Positions 37,301 through 48,619 of a DNA stretch of 64,000 bases are shown here, piece after piece. Source of the stretch: Talinum fruticosum (Eukaryota; Streptophyta; Magnoliopsida; Caryophyllales; Talinaceae); the NCBI GenBank assembly GCA_021018815.1, contig JAITYX010000030.1, positions 1,069,001 through 1,133,000 on the forward strand, read 5' to 3'. Position 1 is the first letter of the stretch, and each line of letters opens with the position of its first letter. The translations under genes were made by a program, and so were the position numbers. The notes under the pieces were generated by a model. The model worked only from the letters and a program-made list of their open reading frames with translations, had not been told where the DNA came from and searched no databases.

Positions 37301-38832
37301 TATTTGATCACAGAAGCATTCTTTAACATGCATGCTTAGGCTCACAATGAGGAGCACCTGACAGGAACAATGCACAGCTTAATCTCTTTCCTGGTTTGGC
37401 TTAAATCTGGACAAAGATATTGGTTTATGGAAGAACATTGTTTCCTCTTCATACAATTAGGAAACTTTGAGCCTAGAATTGAAACATTGTGAGCATATCT
37501 CGTAGGCTTTTCCAAGTTGGCAGCAGAGGATATCGAATAACTACACAGTTCAGATTGGATGAATGCACATCTCTTTTTTTTTGTGTGTGCATCTTTTCAT
37601 TTTTCCTTTTTATGTTTGTTGGATTCTGTCATTACTGCAGACTAATTGCATTTTAACTGCAGGTTTGCAATCTCGTGTGGTCCAAAAATGTTAATGAACT
37701 AGTGAGCACCCATGGATACTCCCAAAACCAAATAATTGTTTGGAGATACCCTAGCATGTCAAAGGTACCGTGTTATTTTAAATCTGTGGCCAATGCATGA
37801 TTAAGTTATGTTATTGTTCCATGATTGTCAGCACCATATCTAACCTATTTTCTCCTACTGTAGTTGGCAACTCTTACAGGCCATACTTATAGAGTTCTTT
37901 ACCTAGCTATTTCGCCAGATGGGCAGGTAACCTTTGTAATTCATCATTTATTATTCTTTTTTTGGTCAAACGAAAATACTGTGGGGCACTTTCTTCCATT
38001 TTGCTCTAATTATGTTCTTATCTAACATTTTTAATAACTGTTGGGTTTCAGACCATTGTAACTGGAGCAGGAGATGAAACACTCAGATTCTGGAACATCT
38101 TCCCTTCTTCTAAGTCTCAGGTTAGTGTGTCCAATTGGGTTCATCTAACTGGTATCTTGGTTTTTTTATGGTAAAAGCATCTCAGAGTATGGATTGCCTT
38201 GTGTGATGATGGAGAACTCTCCAACAAAACAAAACACTCTTTATTGCATAACCAACTAAGGATGATGTTGAATCAAGTGGACATTTATAGCCTAAAGACT
38301 GCTACTTATATGATCAGAAAATAATCTAGTATCCCTATTTTCCTTATTGCTATATAATTAATACTTTAATATACCCAAGAATAGGAAAGTAAATTTTAAA
38401 AAACAAAGAAGCGCCACCACCCACTGTTGATAGACGTCTGACTAGGGTCTGGACTCTGGAGAGATCCAGGTGCAGGTTGCCTTAACGCTTTACACAGATA
38501 CCCTAAATAGTTTCATCATATTGACAGGATCCACATCCACTAATTCGTCTGGATGGCCAGCACAAAATCAGACATATTATGGGATTTTTGCATATATGAA
38601 ATGTGATTAGATTATCATTTATTATTCACCCTTTATTTGATCCATCGCGTGAAATGACTTTAGTTTAGTGTGCATGGGCTTCCATGGTTCCCTGAGTTCT
38701 TGCCAGAATTAGCAAAATTTTTCTAGGTTGATTTGTTCTCCCTCACAATTAATGATATCATCATTTCCATATTTGCAGAACACCGACGGTGAGCTTGGAT
38801 TTCTCTCACTTGGAAGAACTCAAATACGTTGA
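34367..38832 (+). CDS. FZR: FIZZY-RELATED / CCS52A-type APC/C activator (CDH1 homologue)
   Basis: Ten exons: 34367-34863, 35134-35256, 35564-35668, 35800-35979, 36139-36201, 36289-36483, 37663-37764, 37864-37926, 38052-38120, 38779-38832. Exons 2-10 are all in phase. The protein (about 483 aa) is a WD40 adaptor that brings substrates to the anaphase-promoting complex; plant FZRs drive endoreduplication. Seen: a C-box DRFIPSR (residues 54-60), [20 protein letters not shown], seven-blade WD40 sequence ([47 protein letters not shown]) and the C-terminal Ile-Arg tail that docks on APC/C. Exon 1 is one base short at CCCC 34718-34721; the uncorrected frame stops at 34775-34777. A fifth C gives in-frame ...[10 protein letters not shown]. 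Given full conservation downstream, an assembly error is likely. Confidence 0.93.
36822..36976. mobile_element. short inverted-repeat element (MITE-like) in FZR intron 6
   Basis: The left arm TTATACCATGGACCC (36824-36838) pairs with the right arm GGGTCCATGGTATAA (about 36960-36974). The arms are perfect over 15 bp with about 120 bp between them. This fits a small MITE or hairpin. It is well away from both splice sites; no clear target duplication was found. Confidence 0.5.
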
Positions 38833-39064
38833 ATTTGACGATTGTGTATAACTTGTATGTTTTCATTATTCTGTGGAAGCTGAACAATTTCTCGATAAGT
38901 AAAAGGGAGATTGCTTATCTCCAGGCGGCTGTGAATTAATGAGGCAGGAACCAATTAAGGAAGAGGAACAATGGGCATTTTTAGGCAAACCCTCGAGTTA
39001 TTCGTGAAGAATCTGCTGAAAAGCTTCTAAAAGTTAAAACGACAGCAAAGGCATCTCAACTCGA

Positions 39065-39455
39065 GCAAATTTGGGAGCCTAGGATTTTGTCATAGCAATT
39101 TTAAGGATGTCGAACCACATTATTTCTGTATCTACCAGTGTATAGTGGGAGTTATACACTTGTTAACTCCCTTTTTTATTCTGTTACGATTTATATTATA
39201 GGCGACAGAGTATCAAGGAATGCTACAGAGAAATGATGTTAGGTACTGGTTCAATTTTTGTAAATAAACGAAATGATCTATCAAGCATTTTTCATTCAAC
39301 AGCACACACTTGTCTTCTGCTCTGCTCCTTGAGTCTAATATCTTGTCAAAGCAATTTAAGCATGTTTAATCATATATTATTCCAGTATTTACGAGTGCGT
39401 GGTGGGAGTCATCCCCTTGTTAACTCTCTTTTTGTTCTGTTTCTATTATAACAAT
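39065..39455 (+). repeat. imperfect 250-bp-spaced direct duplication downstream of FZR
   Basis: 39087-39203 and 39338-39455 share, in order, CAAAGCAATTT-like, ATTATTTC/ATTATTCC, a GTGGGAGT word, CTTGTTAACTC and TTTTATTCTGTT/TTTGTTCTGTT. The unit covers the FZR 3' UTR region and was copied once, giving two possible 3'-end regions. Confidence 0.6.
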
Positions 39456-39879
39456 CCCATCTACTAAGGATTGAGGATTAGAGCATGGGCTATATAACGA
39501 AAAGAACTATTAACATTTTACCCTCTAGTGTCGATAAATAATAATAAAAAAATTTAGGTATCGTAAATAATAAAATAGTACTTTAAAATATTGTTTTCAT
39601 TTAATTAGAATTTTTTATGTTTGGTAAATGAATTTTTTTATTTTCGTTTACTGGTAGAGCTAATTTTTATATATATCAGTTTGATTCACACACAATGCCT
39701 ACACAATTAAATAAAATTAATGTATAAATTTTTTTATATATCTTTATTAAAGTATAAGTTTATATCTTTATAAAAAGTGAAATACAATTAGTATTATAAT
39801 TAACTTTATAAGTTCAAATAATTAATTTGAAATTTTTTGTTTTTGTGGGAAGGAGCTAAATTTGCAACCAACAAATAAA

Positions 39880-40900
39880 AGAAAATGATGATAACTCGGC
39901 ATAAACTGAAACAAAGTTCCACAAAGAATTTGCATGTTCTTATGATTAGCGATGCAAAACAGATTGATGGCTAATTTCAACAGATTCAAAAGAGGAATGG
40001 CGACAGACCCGGGATGCCGAATCTGTGGTGCAGAGGCAGAAGACCTGGACCATCTTGTTCGGGGATGTACTTCGGCTAAAAGCATATGGTTACATTTTGA
40101 TAACATTGGGTGGAAGACTGACTGGCAAACTGATAGCCTGAAGGATTGGATAACTAAGAATGTGCGAAATAAAATCCAAGACAATGCTTGGAACACTAAA
40201 TTCTTGGTAACCCTTTGATACCTATGGAAATCGCTGTGTGAATTTTGCTTTGGTAATGGGACTCAATCACCGCGTGATAAAATAGGTTTTCTTATCCAGA
40301 GAACTGAGGAATTTAGGAAGGCTTGGAATGACAATGTGATGGACTCAAGACTTAGAAATAAACTAGAAGGGAGGAGTTAGTGGGATGGGAAAAACCACCT
40401 CAAAATTGGATTTTACTTAACACTGATGGTGCTTCCAAGGGCAACCCGGGTCTTGCAGCGGGGGTGGTGTCATCAGAGGAGATGAAGGTGAGTAGATAGT
40501 CGGTTTCTGTGAAAATTTTGGGGTTTGTTCTTCAATTATGGCAGAGCTTAAAGATGTGTGGCGAGGACTTCGTTTGGCCTGGGATTTGGGGGTCACTAAG
40601 GTTTGGGTGAAAATTGATTCACTGGTTGTAGTGGGAATGCTGAAAGGTGACAGTACCAGAATGAATCAATTTAAGCCAATTATTAAATGCTGTAAAGTTA
40701 TGATGAATTGTGGAGACTGTGAAGTCAAAATTTCTCATTGTTATCGAGAGGCAAATCATATGATGGACCGATTAGCTAATATAGAAATAAATAAGGTGAC
40801 GGGCTTTTATCTTCGTTAGGCCCCTCCGAGTGAGATTAATGATCTTTTTGCAGATGTTGCACTTGACCTAAATATATCAATAATTAATATTAGTCTTTTC
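39880..40900 (+). mobile_element. 3' fragment of a plant LINE (zf-RVT and RNase H)
   Basis: The fragment begins KVPQRICMFL followed by a stop, then LAMQNRLMANFNRFKRGMAT and CRICGAEAEDLDHLVRGC (zinc-binding RT-linked segment). Further on, W..LLNTDGASKGNPG (near 40420), AELKDVWRGLRLAWDLG and SHCYREANHMMDRLAN form an RNase H-like domain. Several stops and frame changes show decay. It is the same class of fragment as 10860-11660 but less degraded and on the other strand. Confidence 0.8.
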
Positions 40901-40909
40901 AAGGTTTAA

Positions 40910-41760
40910 CCCCTCTTCTACACCAAAAAAACCTGAAAAAAAGTAGAAAAAATATATAATACTTGCATCGAAATAGTTAAAAAATTTAACATTCTTTTAG
41001 AAAAATATTTATTTCAAATTATTTTAAACAACTTTCAGGAGTTTTTTTAATTATCTAGTAACAATGGAGGGAACGTGAACATGACATGACATATATGATT
41101 CATGACAACATCTTCAAGCATATGTATTCCATATTTTATGTTGTGATTAGTTTGTCAATACAAAAGAAGTGAAATCATTGGTAACAATATAATGGAATAG
41201 TTAGAGCAAAAAATTGGCTTATCTAATTAGGCAGGCACTAAAATAAAAAAGTTAGGAAAATTATACTATTAAAAATTTCTATTTTCATGCATTCACATAC
41301 TTGAATATTTGGACATGCTACCTATAAAAGTATGCAATTACACTACTTAAAGTTATTGTATTTTTAAATCAAAGCTACTAATTCATAAAGGAAAGTAATT
41401 AAAGGACACAAGTGTATATTTTAAGATATAAAAAGTGAAGCCTAAAACCAAACATACCTATAATACCACATTTATAATAAAAAGTTTAGTATACTAACTC
41501 TTTAAAACCCTACCCCTTTTTTTCCCAGCCTCTAATACTTCTTGCACATTCACATAGTGCATCCAACAAATCCAATTACATTAGTTTAAAAAAGTCTACT
41601 TGCATACATTAATTTGACAAAAGTCTATTTACATACTAATTATTTGCTTTTTCCTAAAACATAAATTTTTCCCTTGAAAAAAGACACAATTTCACTGCCC
41701 AAAAATTAAAATAAAACAATTAAGAAAAAAATAGTACTTTTGAAGTCCCTTTCTCATTCC
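40910..41760. other. AT-rich intergenic DNA
   Basis: No gene or clear element is visible between the LINE fragment and the next MITE. Confidence 0.5.
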
Positions 41761-41762
41761 AT

Positions 41763-42003
41763 ATAGGTCATGTTTGGTTGCAACATATTGCTTGGGAAAA
41801 AAAGAGTTGTTTAAGGGTTTTAAGCTGTTTTGACTCAAAACAGGTAAAGTATTATTTGGTTAACAACTGTTTGAAAGAGTTGTTTAGCCCCAAACAACTC
41901 TTTCTCAAACAACTCTTCCCATTAGCTTTTTGAGAAGAGTTGTTTATAAAAATAACATATTTGCCCAAAAGTTTGAAAAATTACGCCATATGCCACCAAA
42001 CAC

Positions 42004-42078
<75 letters not shown>

Positions 42079-42464
42079 CTACTACTACTACTATTTATTA
42101 TTATTTTTTATTTAAATTAAATATAATAAATATTATATTAGGTAGAAAATGAATATAAATTTTGTAAACATAGTAAGAAAATAAAGTTTTATAAATGAAG
42201 ATAATTTGTATATATACATAATATAATTGTATTTGAAAAAATAAAATGATCAATAAAAAGACAACTTAGATATAAGGGCAGAGGGCATAAATGAATTTCA
42301 CCAAATATTTTTTCTTTAAACAGACTAATTTTATCAAAGACCTTTTCAAAAAATAACAAATTCAAACATCTAATGTAAACGACTAATTCAAACAGTTAAT
42401 AGCAAACAGTGATACGAATAGTTATCATCTAATAGCTAACAACTGTTTGCCAAAAAGGGCCATA
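41763..42464. mobile_element. MITE, possibly PIF/Harbinger-type
   Basis: The element is about 41766-42461. It begins GGTCATGTTTGGTTG and ends CAAACAGTTGTT-type sequence; the right end in reverse complement reads GGCCCTTTTTGGCAAACAG. Both ends share GGYCNTNTTTGG. A 3-bp ATA repeat flanks it (41763-41765, 42462-42464). AACAACTGTTTG words repeat inside both ends. No coding capacity. Confidence 0.55.
42003..42080 (+). repeat. (ATT)n microsatellite
   Basis: About 25 uninterrupted ATT triplets inside the MITE at 41766-42461, followed by a short CTA run. The polyisoleucine and polyleucine open frames over it are artefacts. Confidence 0.95.
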
Positions 42465-42607
42465 ATTTTTTACTTTCCACGGCTAATTCTTTGAGCAGAG
42501 AGAGAGAGAGAGTTGTGTGAGGGCAAAAACCTAGATTCGTGAAAAACTGACCATTTGGGTTTGTATAGGGTTTAAGGGTTTTGTTTTTTTGGGTGGAGGT
42601 AGGAATC

Positions 42608-42760
42608 AAGGCCCTATTTGGCAATCACCTGTTAGTCTGTTTGTATTAACTGTTTGTTTCAACTGTTTGAGGAAAATGTGTCGGGTAAAATTATTTGTTT
42701 CGACAAAACTGTTTGGTAAAATTCCATTTATGCTCATAACTTAGTTTCATTGACAGCTTT
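42608..42760. mobile_element. partial MITE end related to the preceding element
   Basis: GGCCCTATTTGGCAATCA at 42608 matches the inverted terminus of the 41766-42461 element (GGCCCTTTTTGGCAAACA), and AACTGTTTG words follow. No matching right end was found, so it is truncated or its partner has decayed. Confidence 0.4.
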
Positions 42761-42995
42761 ATAAATTATAATTATTTTTATTTTATATTCATATTTCTTC
42801 TCAACATTAATTAAGAATGATGTGATATGTAAAATTACATTTATACCTTCTACACAATTTTAACTACGTATATATCTTTTTAAAGTTTATTTTTAATTAT
42901 ATATTTGACATTTATGAGATAAAATTATTTATTTATTATGATAGACTAAATTATTTGTTAAAATATAAAAATATTAACTTAAATATTCATAATCA

Positions 42996-43236
42996 TCCTC
43001 TACTATTGTTCCAAAAGTGGAAAAATATGAATTGACCTATTATACCCTTTACCGTTATACAAATTGCATTTTTTACTCATTACCTATTATTGTTAAATAT
43101 ATTTGGATCACTTCTATCATTATAATATTTTTCGTTATTAATCTTAATATAAGTAGTTATTATATGTTTAATTTCTTAATTCATAACTTTTTAAAAATTA
43201 TTATATTACTTTGTGCATAGCACGAGTCTAGACTAG
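42996..43236 (+). mobile_element. short non-autonomous Helitron
   Basis: The left end is TCCTCTACTATTGTTCCAAA, with the TC start and TCTACTATT-type opening of AtREP-like plant Helitrons. The right end is a short hairpin (GTGC-ATA-GCAC at 43213-43223) followed by GAGTCTAGACTAG, with the terminal CTAG at 43233-43236. The host bases are A on the left (42995) and T on the right (43237), the A/T target expected. There is no target duplication and no RepHel, as for small derivatives. Confidence 0.65.
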
Positions 43237-43239
43237 TAA

Positions 43240-44140
43240 ATATAAAATTTGAATTTTAAATAACTAATATAAATTTTATCGGCTCCGAAATCATGATAAA
43301 TTTCTCATGGATAATTTTTGATTTCTCGACACCTTTCATATTAATAAAGAACCTCTCAATCCGTGTTATAATGATTTGAAAATCAATCTTCATCCATTGT
43401 CTTAAATCATACCAATTAATCATAACTCTCACATAAGGAGAGACTAATAGTTCCATAAAAAATAAAAACTATTATAAATAAAAAGATAAAATTTTATTAA
43501 TAGAAATTTAAAATTACATTGATAATTAGTATGAAATATACTATCAAATGAGACTTACTGTTACTAAAATTATTGATGGGAGCTCTTTTCAATGAGAAAG
43601 AAGGGTGGCTATGGGTTTTTAAGGGGAGGGGAGAAGAGAGAGGCTCACAATGTGTTCCCTAAAAGAAGGGGTGTGTTCGGTAAAATTAGTTATTTTAGTG
43701 GTGGTTAGTCTGTTTTAGTAACTCGTTAGCTTTTTAATTAACGATTAACTGTTATCGATTAGTGGTTAGTGGTTAGATGTTTGATAAACCAGAATTTTAC
43801 GTTCTTTTACGTTCTCTTATTGGTTAATTTCGACATTTCAAATGCCTTCTCACCTAAATTCTTATTTGATTTCACTTACTTTCTTCATTTATGATTAAAG
43901 TGTGCAAATTTCTACGTTTTCGAGTAATCCCGCCTTTTATGATGAAGAATACATATTTCAAAGTGCTAAGGAAAAGAGTTGGAGGCCATACAAGGTCGGA
44001 GAACGAAGGAAGAGATCAAGCCAAGTCAAGCACAGTGCAGCATCTGGCCGTCGTCGAAGGAAAGAAGGAAAAGAAGACCTAACACAGCCGTGGCTCGAAG
44101 CCCAAGAGGTTAGCACGAGCAATGTCAAAGTCAGCACAGT
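43240..44140. other. intergenic region left of the copia remnant
   Basis: AT-rich. A possible MITE end (GTGTGTTCGGTAAAATTAG near 43670) is followed by TTAGTGGTTAG repeats. Open frames at 43891-44288 are not recognisable and may be part of the decayed retroelement. Confidence 0.4.
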
Positions 44141-44199
44141 CCGTGCTAGGAATTCGAATTTAATTAAAGAAGTCATGACCTACCACTCATACTTCTTCA

Positions 44200-46091
44200 A
44201 TGCCTACTCCTTCCGGTTCTTCCGCTCCGTCGTTTGCTCCATCGGAGTCTTCTGTCTCCATCCAGTCTACGTCGTTTGCCCCACCTAAGCTTGCCGACAC
44301 ATCCGCTCTTGTGTGTTCGTCGGCGATTTCTTTTCCTTCTCCCGGTCTCCTCGTGTGTCATCGATTACCCCTTCTCGTGATCTCTCTACTATAGTCTCAT
44401 CCACGTTGGTCTCTTCCCTTGCATCTTCTCCTTCATGTGCGTTGCCTCTTCCTCTTATGTCATCTTCTAACCGTTCGGCAGAAATTTCAAATGCTAACGT
44501 TCATCCTATGCGGACTAGGTCCAAATCGTAGATTACTAAGCTTAAACAGATTTTGTCCCTAATTCTCGGTTGCTCCGAGTCGAACCTTCTTCTTTTAGAG
44601 AAGCCACTAGGAACCCTAAGAGGAAAGCGGCGATGACCGATGAGTTTGATGCTTTAATTTTCAACAATACGTAAGAACTTATCCCCCTTCCCGCACGACA
44701 TAATCTGGTTTCGAGTAAGTGGGTGTATAAGATCAAGTATCATTCCGATGGGTCCGTGGAACATTATAAGGTTAGACCGGTTGCTCGCAGGTAATCATCA
44801 GCAGGCAAGTATTGATTTTCACGAGACTTTTTCTCTTGTTGTTCGTCCCGCCACGATCCGTCTTGTCTTATCCCTAGCTATCTCTCATGATTGGTGTATT
44901 AGGAAGCTTGATGTCAAGAATGTTTTTCTTTATGGCATTCTTATCGAAACTGTCTACATGCGTCAACCTCCCGGCTTTGCTGATTCTTGTTATCCCAATC
45001 ATGTGTGTCGTTTGCAAAAAGTTATATATGGTATGAAGCAAGCACTCGCGCTTGGTTTCATCGTTTCGATAGCTTTCTGCTCACACATGTTTTCTCTTGC
45101 AACCGTTCCACTTCTCGGACTCCTATTCTCCTTCTTTATGTTGATGACATTATCCTTACTCGGTAGCTCCGCACCCTTACTTTTCTCCTTCATTGACACT
45201 CTCTCTCAATAGTTTGCTATGAAGGATCTCGGGGACTTGCACTACTTTCTTGGTGTGCAAGTCTCTCGCCTTCCGTCCGGGCTCCTTTTGTCTTAACATA
45301 AGTACACTTCGATCTTCTCAAAAGTTCCACTTGCATACTTGCAATCCTGTTCGCCCCTATTGTTGCTCGTACCACTCTTTCCTTCTCAAATGGCGAGTTA
45401 CTTGCGGACCCCACTAAGTACAGGAACATGGTAGGTGCTTTACAATACTTGACTAGGATACATTCCGATACTCCATATGCAGCTCATGTAGTTTCTTGGT
45501 TCATGCATGCCCCTATACCACTCATCTCTTGATTGTCAAGCGTATTTCCAGGTACTTGTAGGGCACTCGTCACTTATGGGATTCTTCTTCGTTCTTCTAT
45601 TGCTCCTTCCCTCATTGTTTCATATTCAAATGCTAATTGGGTTGGGTGCAAGTTCTTGTCGGTCTACCACTCGTTATGTTGTGTTTTATGAACCCAATCT
45701 TATTACTCGGCGCTCAAAGAAACAACCTACTCGTTTCCAAATCTTCAATTGAAACCGAATATCGTGTTGTTGCATACACGATTGCTTGAAACTATCCGGC
45801 TACGCAAGTTGCTCTATGACTTAGGGATCTCTTTGGTTGCATCTACCAAAGTGTTGTGTGACAATGTCAATGCACAATATCTCACAGCTAATCCTAGTCA
45901 TCATGATCGTAGCAAGCACATTGGCGTTGATTATCATTTCGTTCGTGAAGAGTCGTCGACGGTGATCTTATTGTCGGATATGCTCCTACCTGGTTTTCAG
46001 TTAGCGGATATTTTTACTAAAAGGTTGTCTTCTTAATTTTTGTTTCTTAAAGTTAATCTATCCATTCGTTCACCTCCTGCATAAATTGAGG
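44200..46091 (+). mobile_element. decayed Ty1/copia retrotransposon pol (RT and RNase H)
   Basis: Fragments in several frames follow copia order. The linker HPMRTRSKS is near 44500. The start of RT is SKWVYKIKYHSDGSVEHYK, then DFHETFSLVVRPATIRLVLS, LDVKNVFLYGILIETVYMRQ and PPGF. A YVDD box (LLLYVDDIIL) can be read near 45140 in a shifted frame. FAMKDLGDLHYFLGVQVSRL follows. RNase H ends with STKVLCDNVNAQYLTANPSH, HDRSKHIGVDYHFVR and QLADIFTKRLSS (stop 46034-46036). Stops, frameshifts and deletions make it non-functional. Gag, protease and the 5' LTR were not found. Confidence 0.88.
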
Positions 46092-46307
46092 GGTGTAACA
46101 AAAGACAAGGGCTAACAATGCAATTTATTCGTATAATTACTCCAATAAATATAGCGTCGCGGCTCCCAAATCGGGTGAGTGCACAAATCAATTTTCTCAC
46201 ATATTTGTTCCACTTGTTTAAATAAACAAAATGATCAAGGCATTTTCCATTCAACGCCATTCTGCGGTTATCTCTAGTATGTATATTGGTACAATATATA
46301 ACAGTCA
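46083..46307 (+). repeat. putative polypurine tract and 3' LTR of the copia remnant
   Basis: About 50 bases after the RNase H stop is AAATTGAGGGG, the usual copia polypurine tract, followed at 46094 by TGTAACAAAAGACAAGG, a normal LTR start (TG). The end is uncertain; ATATAACA near 46307 is a candidate. It ends about 180 bases from the SGR stop codon. Confidence 0.5.
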
Positions 46308-46484
46308 AAACTAATCAGTGTTCATACAGTGTCCTTGAGCATTCTGCCTTGGAGACTATACAACCCAAGATTCTGATACCTAGATTGAAATCACCCAAAT
46401 CGAGAATTTGGGGTTACTGTGAAGATGTATGTACAACTTTTTTAAAAGTGCCAAACCCAGCAAAAATAACTCAAGTTTACTTCA

Positions 46485-48375
46485 TTACTGGTTCTGTGTT
46501 CCAGTTCCAGAGAATGAAACACTAGCAGGAAGCTCATCTTGGCCCCGAGATGGAGAGAGAGACTGAGTCCAGGGAATCATGCTGTTAGGAGGGAAGCAAC
46601 AATTGCATGATTCCTTACACGGCTCAGGCAACTCCCACTGTTCTGAGTTGGCTGACAGTGTTTCTTGTTCCTCATTGCCCTGTTTGAAATTGAAGTTGAA
46701 GATGAAGTTGAAGAGATTTATCTTCTTTTTGGAGTTTCCAGAGATCGCGTCCTTGAGCGGACCCCAGCATTCGACTTTGTTGAACTCTGGAAGGCTCGAA
46801 TGGAAGTACACCCACACCAATGCTTCCTGGAGCTCCGGGTAGTAGTTGAATAGGCCTTCATCCCCGTGCACAAATGCCTTCAACACCTGCCAAGTTCATT
46901 CCGAAATAATATCCAGGCTTCAGTGGCTTAAACTCATCTTCAGCGTAGTCAAAAGTCACAAAACCCGAAAGCTTTTTTCTGCTTGATGTCAGCTAACTAT
47001 CTCAACACCCACCCCCAACCCCCTCCTCCCAGAAAAAGGCAGGTTTGAATAAACAATATATCAGTTCATATATCATACTTATAAGAGTGTTTACTCATAA
47101 TTGTGATATAGGCATATGTGGATCAAAAGTATCTTATATGACAAATACACGTGGGTAAAATACATGATTCGCAATCGTATTTACATCCAAGAGGACAAAA
47201 CCAAGAAGAGGGAGAGGAAAATTTAGTTACCACAGGGAGCTCCTTGCAGAAAATGTAGTATCTGAGTTTAGCACACAAGTCCAAGAGGAAATGGCCACCA
47301 CTTATGTGACAATGAACATGCAGAGACATCTTCCCTTTCACTTTCTTCCATTCTGCCACTACTTCATCTCTCTGCAACTTGTTATACCATCCTTGCAACT
47401 GCATAGCATCAAAATCCACAATCCTTCATCTTTAGATCACTAGTCCGTACAAGGTGTTCAGTACCATTTCAACCAAAAGTTTAAACCGATGTTTCAAGGC
47501 GCTGGAATAGGATTAATAACCCCCCCTCTCTCCACGCTGCATATTCGAATGATGTGATCAAGATTTTTCAGGACACCTATTGGGCAAAACTAAATAACGA
47601 ACAGAGACACTCTCTCAAAAGCCCCACTTTTGAAAATTATAATTATGAACGCAGTATATAAAGATTTATCAGTAGTTTAACAAGCTCATGACTATCTGCC
47701 TATGTAAATAAAGATTAAGGTTGCCCACAAATTTATTATTTTTTGCCAATTCCGTCCAATTTTTATTTCCCAAATTAGGTTCCACAAAAGCTGAATGAAT
47801 ATACTTTTAATTAATTATCTTTTATTATTGGGCGAAAAGGTAGATTTTTTTAAAATAATGGGACGGAGGGAGGAGGGACTAAGATTTTGACAGTAAAAAG
47901 TGTAGTGCACAGTAGTTGAATGAGAATAATCTGTTAAAAGTACCTGGGAATTGTTAATAGTTTGAGAGATGGCCAAAGTGAGCTTGGAGTTGACATCACT
48001 ATGAGTGAGAGTATAAGTTCTGGGCAACTTTCCTGGATGATTTTCTTTGTCCAAATACAACACCTTCAACTTTGATGCTTCAAATATTGCTGGCCCAAAC
48101 AATCTCATCACCTGCAACCCAGAAACAGAATTCAAGAAGAGATGTGATTAACATGTAAACTTGAGATTATGATGAAAACCCAGAAACAAAATCCAATCAC
48201 AGAGAGAGAGACGGATAATTACAGGGAATCTGGTCTTCTTGAGCTTGAGTGGTGGAGCTCTGACTCTGCATCTGGAGAGAGAAAGCAGAGAGGGCTGGTG
48301 ATCCTTGGAGATGGATGAAGAAGGCCTGAGCTTTGATGGGAGCGGCATAGAACTAGAAGCAGCTAGAGTGCCCAT
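46485..48375 (-). CDS. SGR: STAY-GREEN / NON-YELLOWING (magnesium dechelatase)
   Basis: Four minus-strand exons: 48375-48223, 48111-47944, 47398-47231, 46886-46485 (51+56+56+133 codons, 296 aa, all phase 0). SGR removes Mg from chlorophyll a in senescing plastids and recruits other chlorophyll-breakdown enzymes. Residues 1-50 are serine- and basic-rich, as in a chloroplast transit peptide. The conserved core is FGPAIFEASKLKVLYLDKEN, HPGKLPRTYTLTHSDVNSKL, RDEVVAEWKKVKGKMSLHVH, CHISGGHFLLDLCAK, KELPVVLKAFVHGDEGLFN and EFNKVECWGPLKDA. The C-terminal cysteine-rich motif (PEPCKESCNCCFPP) places it with SGR1/SGR2 rather than SGR-like. About 25 extra residues rich in Asn, Phe and Lys (KKKINLFNFIFNFNFK) precede that motif and make it longer than usual. 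Confidence 0.95.
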
Positions 48376-48564
48376 AATTGATTAATCAACCAAATCAAAA
48401 ACAGCAATAAATCACAGCCCACCCAGAAATTAGTATGATCAGTAGTAGTCTAAGCTTAACTGAGATGGACCTCCAATTTCTGAGGACTAAAAAGGGGTGG
48501 GAATTGAGGTAATGTAATGTTAAAAATGCTAGGATTTTGTGGACTTTGAGGGATTTGTTTATTC

Positions 48565-48567
<3 letters not shown>

Positions 48568-48609
<42 letters not shown>
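48568..48609 (+). repeat. (GA)n microsatellite in the SGR leader/promoter
   Basis: About 20 GA units, (TC)n on the SGR coding strand, lie about 195 bases upstream of the SGR ATG, a usual place for CT repeats in plant core promoters and 5' UTRs. Confidence 0.9.
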
Positions 48610-48610
<1 letters not shown>

Positions 48611-48619
48611 CGTGTAAAG

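Noticed and set aside
41930..42152. Polyisoleucine and polyleucine open frames
   Set aside because: They are direct products of the ATT microsatellite.
43891..44288. Two overlapping open frames before the copia remnant
   Set aside because: They may be part of the decayed retroelement, but no gag, protease or integrase motif could be recognised, so no gene is called.
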